Source: Candidatus Auribacterota bacterium (GTDB taxonomy: Bacteria; Auribacterota; JAFGBW01). From it: a stretch of 10,241 nucleotides of DNA. The stretch covers positions 1-10,241 of the forward strand of contig JAFGBW010000137.1 of the NCBI GenBank assembly GCA_016932965.1, given 5' to 3'. Positions 1 through 6,054 of the stretch are shown here, piece after piece. Below the pieces are notes generated by a model. That model worked only from the letters and a program-made list of their open reading frames with translations. It ran no database searches and was not told the DNA's origin. Numbering within the stretch: position 1 is the first letter of the stretch; every line of letters begins with the position of its first letter. Position numbers and translations under genes: made by a program.

Positions 1-90
1 TATTATCCGGAACGGGGATTCATGGGGCTGCGCGATTTTGACTACAGTCTCCAAACTGGAAATTCCAGGGCCTTGTCAGTATCAGCCTGA
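1..90 (+). CDS. Possible 3' end of an upstream gene (partial)
   Basis: Frame 1 is open from the window edge for 29 codons and ends with TGA at 88-90. The translated tail contains GFMGLRDFDYSLQ, a composition that looks coding. Frame 2 is also open, to a TGA at 125-127, so the frame choice is uncertain. An open run of 29 codons can arise by chance. If the frame-1 reading is right, the gene ends 34 bases before the TTGACA promoter element of the next gene. No function can be assigned. Confidence 0.25.
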   Translation, partial: YYPERGFMGLRDFDYSLQTGNSRALSVSA

Positions 91-123
91 TATCGCAGGC
101 CGTTATGATGTCATTAGTATATC

Positions 124-152
124 TTGACAAATCTATCATGATAAGGTAAACT
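124..152 (+). promoter_or_regulatory. Candidate sigma70-type promoter
   Basis: A perfect -35 hexamer TTGACA (124-129) is followed after 17 bases by TAAACT (147-152), a 4/6 match to the -10 consensus. The predicted transcription start falls at about 158-160, which is the GTG start codon of the downstream gene, so the message may be leaderless or nearly so. The element sits in non-coding or stop-proximal DNA, which supports its being real. Confidence 0.4.
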
Positions 153-158
153 AATAAT

Positions 159-992
159 GTGAAATCCAGGATATTTTTTCTTATATTATTTTTTGGTACC
201 CTTACCGATACCTATTCATTAGCTCCAAAAGGATCTGTTTCGCTGAGGGAATTTCAGGAAAAAAGATACCAGCAGTTTAAAGATCAGGTGTTGGAAAAAG
301 GCATAGACACAAAAACTGTGGATGAAATTACAGATCGATTCTCGTATGACGCAGACGGAGAGCGAAGAATGGAGCGGTATGTTGCCTATGCCACCGGAGT
401 GGCCCTTGAACCTCCTGATATCGCGAAATTACAGAGAATCCAGGCCAAGATCATCCAATTTTTCTCGCGTTTTCCTGCAGATAAAGGGAATCCTTATAAA
501 AAAGTATTTTATCCTTATTTTACGGATCAGGACGAAAGTGATAAAGGACCAGGTATACACTCGACATTAATGAGTTACGGCCATTATCGTAACGACCAAA
601 ATAAAAGGGATTTACCCCTGGAGAAATTTGAAACTGTCAGAAGGATTGTAGGCCAATACGATCCCATTGAAATTGAATACAGCGGATTGCTGATACAGAC
701 CGACGGATCCATCATCTTAAAGGGATATTTCTTCAACGAGGATTATTACCGTTTAACAGAGGAATTATCGTTTGAAACAAAAGGTAAAAAAGAAAGACGT
801 AATTCAGTCTATTTGAATTTCGGACGTCTGACACAACAGCTGGACAAGCAGGTTCTTCTGGCATTCTATGAATTCTTCCAGGATGATCCTGATCTCAATT
901 TAGGCAAGATCACCTATTTATCGGCAAAAGGTTTCAACGGCGAAGTATTCTATTTCAGAGATTCAGACCATTTCCCCCCCACTTCCGCATAA
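159..992 (+). CDS. Exported 2H-phosphoesterase-like protein, second motif degenerate
   Basis: The 277-residue product starts at GTG (159); the overlapping ATG at 157 runs straight into a stop. Residues 1-20 form a signal peptide (short basic start, then a hydrophobic stretch ending TYS), followed at once by LAPKGS (21-26), so the mature protein should act outside the cytoplasm. The body resembles 2H phosphoesterases (the 2'-5' RNA ligase / cyclic phosphodiesterase fold). It has one H-x-T motif, H134-S-T136. About 84 residues on, a segment YLNFGRL (218-224) sits where family members usually read H-x-T-l-G-R. Here the His and Thr are replaced by Tyr218 and Asn220, so classical two-histidine catalysis looks impossible and the protein may bind rather than cleave its ligand. 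There is no strong Shine-Dalgarno: AAGG lies 12 bases upstream. A weak promoter match ends at the start codon. The 2H assignment is inferred from motif spacing; the coding call and signal peptide are firmer. Confidence 0.8.
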   Translation: MKSRIFFLILFFGTLTDTYSLAPKGSVSLREFQEKRYQQFKDQVLEKGIDTKTVDEITDRFSYDADGERRMERYVAYATGVALEPPDIAKLQRIQAKIIQFFSRFPADKGNPYKKVFYPYFTDQDESDKGPGIHSTLMSYGHYRNDQNKRDLPLEKFETVRRIVGQYDPIEIEYSGLLIQTDGSIILKGYFFNEDYYRLTEELSFETKGKKERRNSVYLNFGRLTQQLDKQVLLAFYEFFQDDPDLNLGKITYLSAKGFNGEVFYFRDSDHFPPTSA

Positions 993-1115
993 CACGCATC
1001 ATGCTAATAATCAAGTGAACGGGTCACCTGTCAGAACACGTTGCCTTATGTCCCATTTTTTATTAAAATCGCCGCAGGTTCATTGTCTGATCAACATCAT
1101 AAATAAGATACGAAT

Positions 1116-3077
1116 ATGCGCTGGAAAAGGCTCATCGGAATCGGCTTCCTCATGCTCATCGTATGCGGGATCGCGGCCTATCTCTTTAAAGGTTATCTTA
1201 TAGAACGTCTTAACCAACAGATATTCCAGGCAATCAAAGATGCAACAGGTCTTGAAGTCAAGATACAAGGCAGGATTCATTTTGCGCCAGGCATGATGCC
1301 GACCTTCACGGTGCATCATGTGCATGTATATAACCCCTCCTGGGAAACTCATCCTCAGCTGGCCGCCATTAAACGCATCAAGATCCAGGTCGTTCTGCGC
1401 CCCCTTTTTTCCGGCCGTCTGCAAATCGCGCGGATCATTTTGATCAAACCGGATATCCTGTTTGAAATCAATCAATGGGGAAAATCAAACTTCGAATTTA
1501 AAACAAGTGAGCAATCCCCTGAAAAAGAAAAGCAGGAAGTCCCTGTCAATATCAGGGATAAATTGCCTGCCATCATGATGAATGATTTTCAGATAAAGAG
1601 GGGCAGGTTGACTTACAAGGATGCCAGGAATAAAATAAACCTTTCTCTGGACCTGGAACACCTTGAAATGGCTGTTCCATCATTTGAAAAACCAATCAGG
1701 CTGAAATCCAGGATGGGTTTGAACAAAAACAAGCTGGAGGCAGACATCATTTTAGGTTCTCTAGCGTCCTTAATCAATCAGGAGGCGCCCTGGCCGTTTC
1801 AGGCAACATTAAGAGCTTATGAAAGCATTCTCAAAATGAAGGGTGCTGTCAAAGACATTCTCACCCGTCCCAAGATTTATTCCGCTTTTTCATTTGGGAG
1901 AATGAACCGTCCGGGTTCTGAAAATATAGTGCCGCAAACAAGTGACTTGTCAGGCATCGTGGAAGTGATGATGGGGGAAGGCACCCCTGTTGTGCAGGCT
2001 GACCTTTCTTCCAAAAATTTTGATATCAGCCCCCTGCTAAAAGGGATAAAAAAACCTGAACAAAATGAAATTCATGTGAAAAGAATCTTCCCGGACGCCC
2101 CATTCAGACTGGATACGCTTAAAAAGATCAACGCAGGCATCAGGATACAGGCAGAGCATGTTTTTTTGCAGAGACTTTCCCTGACAAAGCTGAACATGGA
2201 TATGGATATAAAAGACGGGAACCTTGCAGTCAATTCGTTAAAAGCCGGTCTTGCCGGGGGAAATCTGGACATGCAGTTTGATATCAAAACCCGGGATAGC
2301 ACGGCTTCACTCAACGCGGTCCTGAAGGCTGAACACATCAACTTAAAGACCATGCTTATTGATATCATGGACCTCGATACAATTGAGGGAGTCATGAATG
2401 CCGATATCAGCATCGAAGGCCGGGGAAATTCCATTTCCGACATGATGGCCTCCCTCAACGGCAGGTCCGCCATCGCGGTTGTTAATGGGAAAATTCCAAA
2501 TAAAAAATTCATTAAATTTTTAAGCAGGGAGTCAAGATCAGATCGCACCATTGTCAACTGGTTTGTCAGCGGTTTCAATATCGCACAAGGCTCGGCGGAT
2601 ACGACCGCCTTTGTCCTGGATTCGGATCATGTTCTTGTGATCGGAGAAGGCGGAATCAATTTAAAAACCGAGGAGCTTAATTTCAGGTTTGATCCGATAC
2701 CCAAAGGAGGGATAGGAACCAAAATGACCGGAAAAGTCAATACAAGCCTGGGTTCGCTTACAAAGGCCTTCAGGTTGAAAGGGACTCTTGCAGAGCCTTC
2801 CTGGAAAATGGATTCAACCGGTACAGCCATCACTGTAGGGAAAATGGTGGGGGGAGTGATGCTTTTGGGTCCGATCGGACTGGCCGTGCCCTTTGTGAGA
2901 GAAAGCCGGATCAATGAAAGTCTCTATCTGACAGCCGTTGAATCAGCCAGAACAGGCATCAGGATGTCTGAACTGATGAAACAAAAAAAACCGGATAATG
3001 TGGTAAAAAAGGCCGCCTCCGGTACAAAAAAAGTTTTTCAGTCCATCGGGCAGGGGGTGAAAAAAATCTTTAAGTAG
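1116..3077 (+). CDS. AsmA-family envelope protein
   Basis: The 653-residue product has a single N-terminal membrane anchor (about residues 5-23, IGFLMLIVCGIAAYLF) and a large periplasmic domain, the usual AsmA/TamB-like layout. The first 130 residues match the AsmA N-terminal pattern: a 'TGLEVKIQG' strand, 'VHVYNPSW', a 'RPLFSGRLQIARI' strand, then 'KPDILFEIN'. The C-terminal half (about 400-575) matches the AsmA C-terminal region, with a segment ISDMMASLNGRSAI and a long run of alternating beta strands. A glycine-rich hydrophobic stretch (about 574-593) and a Lys-rich amphipathic tail follow. AsmA-like proteins are thought to form beta-groove bridges that carry phospholipid or affect outer-membrane assembly, so a similar role is likely here. 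The ATG has only a weak AAGA 7 bases upstream. The gene probably shares a transcript with the zinc-ribbon gene 56 bases downstream. The family call is strong; the substrate is unknown. Confidence 0.9.
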   Translation: MRWKRLIGIGFLMLIVCGIAAYLFKGYLIERLNQQIFQAIKDATGLEVKIQGRIHFAPGMMPTFTVHHVHVYNPSWETHPQLAAIKRIKIQVVLRPLFSGRLQIARIILIKPDILFEINQWGKSNFEFKTSEQSPEKEKQEVPVNIRDKLPAIMMNDFQIKRGRLTYKDARNKINLSLDLEHLEMAVPSFEKPIRLKSRMGLNKNKLEADIILGSLASLINQEAPWPFQATLRAYESILKMKGAVKDILTRPKIYSAFSFGRMNRPGSENIVPQTSDLSGIVEVMMGEGTPVVQADLSSKNFDISPLLKGIKKPEQNEIHVKRIFPDAPFRLDTLKKINAGIRIQAEHVFLQRLSLTKLNMDMDIKDGNLAVNSLKAGLAGGNLDMQFDIKTRDSTASLNAVLKAEHINLKTMLIDIMDLDTIEGVMNADISIEGRGNSISDMMASLNGRSAIAVVNGKIPNKKFIKFLSRESRSDRTIVNWFVSGFNIAQGSADTTAFVLDSDHVLVIGEGGINLKTEELNFRFDPIPKGGIGTKMTGKVNTSLGSLTKAFRLKGTLAEPSWKMDSTGTAITVGKMVGGVMLLGPIGLAVPFVRESRINESLYLTAVESARTGIRMSELMKQKKPDNVVKKAASGTKKVFQSIGQGVKKIFK

Positions 3078-3133
3078 CCGGGGATTATAGTATGTTATCG
3101 CTCAACCCGTGCAGCAGAAACAGGAGAAAAAAC

Positions 3134-3562
3134 ATGTGGTGTCCAAAATGTCCTGGAAAACTGGAGGATAAACAGATTGATGATGAAAAAGTCCGGGTCT
3201 GTTATTTATGTGAAGGCATCTGGCTGGACAAGGACCAGCTGGATAGAATCATAACTACAAACCTTAAAAACGCATGCGGGTTCCCGTGGAAGCCCAAAGC
3301 CTCTGTTCAGGAAAAATCCGGTACCTCAGAAACGGATCTGGATTCCAAAAAGGGAAGATGCCCCAGGTGCGAAGCCGGGATGAAACAGACTTCCCATAAA
3401 GCCGACCCCGCTGTGATCATTGATATTTGTCCCAATGGACACGGCATATGGCTTGACGGCGGTGAAATCAACCGGCTGAAAAAAAGAGGATTGACCGATC
3501 TGATCCAGTCCCTGAAATCCGCCCTTTCCAATGAACGGGATGAACGCTCCCTGTTCAGCTGA
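3134..3562 (+). CDS. Small protein with two TFIIB-type zinc ribbons
   Basis: I chose the ATG at 3134 (142 residues) over the in-frame ATG at 3092. AGGAG at 3122-3126 lies 7 bases before it, and proteins of this type normally begin M-x-C-P-x-C. The first ribbon has C3-x2-C6 and C23-x2-C26 followed by EGIWLD. The second has C76-x2-C79 and C99-x3-H103 followed by GIWLDGGEI. This CPxC...W-L-D-x-x-E-[IL] layout is typical of the zf-TFIIB (PF13453) family, small bacterial proteins of mostly unknown role. The linker (about 45-74) is polar and likely flexible, and the C-terminus is charged. No signal peptide or membrane segment is seen, so it is probably cytoplasmic. Both zinc sites look complete. 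It lies 56 bases after the AsmA gene on the same strand and meets the DUF805 gene tail to tail with only 4 bases between the stop codons. Confidence 0.88.
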   Translation: MWCPKCPGKLEDKQIDDEKVRVCYLCEGIWLDKDQLDRIITTNLKNACGFPWKPKASVQEKSGTSETDLDSKKGRCPRCEAGMKQTSHKADPAVIIDICPNGHGIWLDGGEINRLKKRGLTDLIQSLKSALSNERDERSLFS

Positions 3563-3589
3563 TCCGTCAATTTTTTTGTAAGGGATCAG
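3559..3589. repeat. 7-bp dyad spanning the convergent gene ends
   Basis: CTGATCC (3559-3565) is repeated inverted as GGATCAG (3583-3589), with a 17-base loop that contains seven T residues (3571-3577). It covers the stop codons of both the zinc-ribbon gene and the DUF805 gene. It could be a weak bidirectional termination signal, but the T-run lies in the loop rather than after the stem, so it is not a canonical intrinsic terminator. Confidence 0.25.
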
Positions 3590-3914
3590 GACCGAACCGG
3601 TTGTCTCCGTCGGTTCCCTTGATGAAACCAAGCTCAATAAAACTCCAAAGGCCTCCGATGTAAGGGACCAGGTTGATCAGAATCCACCATCCGGACTTGT
3701 CCCGGTCATGCCAGCGTTTGATCTGCACGAATAGTCCTATCACGCAAAGAGGGAACAAGAGGATGAGGAGAAGCAGCATGATAGCGGCCTGGTTTTGCAG
3801 CTGAAAAACAGCCGCTAACAATACAAAGACGGCGATGCCTGCAATCAACAGGATATAATACTTCCATAACGTCGCCCTTCCGACACGCCCCTCCGTAGTG
3901 AACAGTTCTTTCAT
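3567..3914 (-). CDS. DUF805 family inner-membrane protein
   Basis: The 115-residue product has the DUF805 (YhaH/YhaI-like) layout. A short cytosolic start, FTTEGRVGRATLWKYY, leads into two hydrophobic helices (about 19-37 and 43-64). The family hallmark RWHDRDKSGWW follows at 67-77, then a third hydrophobic segment with P84 and G87-G88, and the terminal motif GTDGDNRFGPDP (100-111). Length and motifs match the family, whose molecular function is unknown. The start at 3914 is backed by AGGAGG (3919-3924, minus strand) with a short 4-base spacing. It follows the MORN-repeat gene on the same strand after about 92 bases, so the two may share a transcript, although no clear promoter or terminator is visible between them. 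Confidence 0.92.
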   Translation of the reverse strand: MKELFTTEGRVGRATLWKYYILLIAGIAVFVLLAAVFQLQNQAAIMLLLLILLFPLCVIGLFVQIKRWHDRDKSGWWILINLVPYIGGLWSFIELGFIKGTDGDNRFGPDPLQKN

Positions 3915-3918
3915 GCAT

Positions 3919-3924
3919 CCTCCT
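3919..3924 (-). promoter_or_regulatory. Strong Shine-Dalgarno site for the DUF805 gene
   Basis: AGGAGG on the minus strand lies 4 bases before the ATG at 3914. It is a full match to the anti-Shine-Dalgarno sequence and fixes the start codon. Confidence 0.7.
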
Positions 3925-4006
3925 TTCTATGATAAGCATAACCAGTTTAGTGATTGATTATTAAGAATACGATTTAGTGTTGTGACTCCCCCTTCAAATA
4001 ATATGT

Positions 4007-5569
4007 TCAGGATTGTTTTACTGATTCAACCGGGTTCCAATTCTTGAATTCGCCTTCGAAAATTTTATCAACATAAATCATTTTGCCTTTTTTAGGACAA
4101 CCCTGTTTCCATTCCCCCTCGAATGATTTTTTGCCTTTAGAATATTCGTAATCATTCCATTCCATTTTTCCGAACCCGTCCTGCCGGTTGTTCTTCCAGG
4201 ATCCAATATACACACTGTAAAGCCAGGTCATTTTACCCTGTCCTTCCCTTTTCCCCTTTATCCATTCCCCTTCATAACAGGAAGACGGTTCGTAATACCC
4301 GGTCCCATGGCCATCGGGTTCATTTTTTTTCAGCTCCCCCTTATAAAAATATCCCCATTTTTTATATTGTTTTGCCTTGAGTTTTTCCTCGTCTGCTTCC
4401 TTTTTCCTCCCCAGTTTGGATAAAATTCTGGATTTTAACAGAAAAGCATTAGGAAAAAAATCCATATCGAGCACTGAATCAATTGCCTTTAAAGCGGCAT
4501 CCGCCTTTTTCTCATTTAATAATTTTTCAGCCCAGTCAAAATAAGACAATTTCAGCCTTTTATGATTGCAATCCAGCAGGTTCATATTGAATGCGGAAGA
4601 ACCGGAGCTCCTTGTAAAAAAGGGTTTCAGCATTTCAATGTTTTTTTCATAAATCCCAACGGCCTGATCATGCTTGTTTTCAAAATCATACAGTTTGGCC
4701 TGGACTGTATTCATGAGACAGAGTCTTTTGTTGTATGCCTCGGGATTCAGGTCCGTCTGTTTGTTCAGAAAGTCGATATACTTCCTGCTGAGAACCACGA
4801 GGCCATGTAATTTTTTTGCCGCCGGATTCTTTTTGGTGTAAATAGTACAGAGCACATCAGTTTCAATCATGGAATGAATGATGTTGAAAATAGAAGGGCT
4901 TGGGCCGATGATTTTTTCAAAATCGATTTCAGGATCCGCTTTAATCGCCTTGTTGTAAAAATAACCCTTATATTTATCATCAAAATTTCTGCCGATACTC
5001 AATAATTGCGCCGCATCATTGATGAGATCTTTGGGTTTCGGCAGCGGTTTGGAATCCACAGTCAGTGATGATAAAAGTTTTTCCGGTACCGGCTCCTCCC
5101 TTCTTGTCCCTTTGGGAACCCCTTTCGAATCAAACAGGTATAAAAACCATTTGTCGGTTTCAGAGATGAGCCAATTGCTATGGCCAAATACATTTCTTGT
5201 TTCGGAAAATAAAAAATAATTTTCATCAGGTTTTACCTCAAAAAGCAGACGGAAAGGGTCGCCTTTATAATATTTATAAGAATTGTTACCCATGAATTGC
5301 GGCTGACTTTTATATTCAACTTTAATTGAATTTTTCCCGACCGGTAAATACAGGGGGAATTTTTTCGATTTGACGGGATGATTATTGACTTCCAAAATGA
5401 CGAGGTTTTCATCAAAACAATTTAAAATCCCGTCCTGTGGTGTGTAGGGTAAATTTAAATCGCGCAACCTGGGTTTCGGCTTGGCGAGTGCCGGTACTGC
5501 GGTAAAAAGAACATTGAAAATAACCCCAAAAATCAAGGTCACCATAAATTCATGTTTGTGACAGCTCAT
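4007..5569 (-). CDS. Exported MORN-repeat protein with TPR-like middle
   Basis: The ATG at 5569 gives 520 residues and is preferred over the ATG at 5575. GGAGA (5576-5580) lies 6 bases before the former and directly abuts the latter. Residues 1-29 form a signal peptide with the cleavage-type end PALA. Residues about 50-140 look like a small beta domain (NNHPVKSKKFPLYLPVGKN, reminiscent of PEGA or DUF2057-type domains), which is a loose resemblance only. The middle (about 170-400) is helical and TPR-like, with segments such as ADAALKAIDSVLDMDFFPNA. The C-terminus has five MORN-type repeats, starting YKGEL (409), YEGEW (432), YIGSW (454), FEGEW (483) and FEGEF (504). The first three continue with the usual D-G-x-G or E-G-x-G turn; the last two are degenerate. 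MORN repeats form an extended beta sheet that commonly binds proteins or lipids, so a surface or periplasmic scaffold role is possible. No enzyme motif is seen. Confidence 0.85.
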   Translation of the reverse strand: MSCHKHEFMVTLIFGVIFNVLFTAVPALAKPKPRLRDLNLPYTPQDGILNCFDENLVILEVNNHPVKSKKFPLYLPVGKNSIKVEYKSQPQFMGNNSYKYYKGDPFRLLFEVKPDENYFLFSETRNVFGHSNWLISETDKWFLYLFDSKGVPKGTRREEPVPEKLLSSLTVDSKPLPKPKDLINDAAQLLSIGRNFDDKYKGYFYNKAIKADPEIDFEKIIGPSPSIFNIIHSMIETDVLCTIYTKKNPAAKKLHGLVVLSRKYIDFLNKQTDLNPEAYNKRLCLMNTVQAKLYDFENKHDQAVGIYEKNIEMLKPFFTRSSGSSAFNMNLLDCNHKRLKLSYFDWAEKLLNEKKADAALKAIDSVLDMDFFPNAFLLKSRILSKLGRKKEADEEKLKAKQYKKWGYFYKGELKKNEPDGHGTGYYEPSSCYEGEWIKGKREGQGKMTWLYSVYIGSWKNNRQDGFGKMEWNDYEYSKGKKSFEGEWKQGCPKKGKMIYVDKIFEGEFKNWNPVESVKQS

Positions 5570-5603
5570 TTTCATTCTCCAGATTTTTATCCTGATTCAT
5601 ACC

Positions 5604-5641
5604 GGGACAAGGGGTACTTGTTGTTTTAAGGGGTTGTTCCC
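5604..5641. repeat. Short direct and inverted repeats upstream of the MORN gene
   Basis: GGGACAA (5604-5610) is matched inverted, with one base inserted, by TTGTTCCC (5634-5641). Inside it, AAGGGGTACTTGTT (5609-5622) is followed by a shortened direct copy AAGGGGTTGTT (5628-5638). The element lies 35-72 bases upstream of the MORN-repeat start codon, where an operator would sit. A regulator-binding role is inference only. Confidence 0.3.
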
Positions 5642-5809
5642 TCCAGTCAGAATGATCCCATGATTGAATGAAGTATGCAAGAAAAACAGAAGATTGGTTC
5701 TGAATTAAACATGAAAGAATGGATATTTTCTTCTCCGATTATGCGGGCATGTATCCTTGCCGTAAATGGGGATACACAACAGAAATTTTAATGAAAATTC
5801 AATGTTTCA

Positions 5810-5908
5810 AATGCCTGATGGTTGACGGATAATAGTTTCTGGATACTGGTTTTCAGTTGAAAGAAAGCAAACGATTTTCGCGCAGAAGAAATTAGATAAT
5901 CAGGCATT
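5810..5908. repeat. 10-bp inverted repeat with 79-base interior
   Basis: AATGCCTGAT (5810-5819) and its exact reverse complement ATCAGGCATT (5899-5908) flank 79 bases. The interior contains a small near-palindrome, TTTCAGTTGAAA, and a CGATTTTCG hairpin. Together they could fold as a branched RNA or form a protein-binding site. A perfect 10-base match in a region this size has roughly a one in ten chance of arising randomly, so the evidence is modest. Confidence 0.35.
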
Positions 5909-5975
5909 CAGCCGGTATAACTGATTCTGATGTAACACCCGTACATTCCCCCTGGCTTTATTTTTTTCCTACCCC

Positions 5976-6004
5976 TTGAAACAAAGTAAGTTATGTGGTA
6001 AACA
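5976..6004 (+). promoter_or_regulatory. Weak candidate promoter for the kinase-like gene
   Basis: TTGAAA (5976-5981) is followed after 17 bases by TAAACA (5999-6004), preceded by an extended -10 TG (5996-5997). The -10 itself matches consensus at only 3 of 6 positions. It would leave a leader of about 45 bases. It resembles the candidate promoter at 124-152 (TTGACA, 17 bases, TAAACT), including the shared GGTAAAC. Confidence 0.25.
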
Positions 6005-6054
6005 TGAGTCAGCTGTAAAAATGTTTAATTAAAAAAACATATGACCTGAAAATA

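Larger units (their letters stand above)
5570..6054. other. Divergent intergenic region, no convincing gene
   Basis: This stretch of 485 bases separates the start codons of the MORN-repeat gene (minus) and the kinase-like gene (plus), so it should hold both promoters. It contains the repeats at 5604-5641, a 10-bp inverted repeat (5810-5819 and 5899-5908), a T-rich tract at 5957-5968 and a weak promoter match at 5976-6004. A 38-codon open frame at 5675-5791 has no ribosome site and no recognisable content. No tRNA or known riboswitch was recognised. Confidence 0.6.

Noticed and set aside
1015-1203. Plus-strand 62-codon frame crossing the AsmA start
   Set aside because: It overlaps the true start of the AsmA gene in another frame, has no ribosome site and no family resemblance.
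1080-1475. Antisense open frame over the AsmA gene start
   Set aside because: It lies fully opposite a strongly supported AsmA gene, and its product shows no recognisable domain. The same applies to the opposite-strand frames at 2072-2578 and 2627-2914.
3092-3133. Upstream in-frame start for the zinc-ribbon gene
   Set aside because: The ATG at 3134 has AGGAG at 7 bases and gives the family-typical M-x-C-P-x-C start, so the extra 14 residues are unlikely.
5570-5575. Two extra codons at the start of the MORN-repeat gene
   Set aside because: The ATG at 5575 directly abuts GGAGA, leaving no spacer. The ATG at 5569 has a normal 6-base spacing.
5675-5791. 38-codon frame in the divergent intergenic region
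   Set aside because: It has no Shine-Dalgarno site, no recognisable sequence and a length expected by chance.
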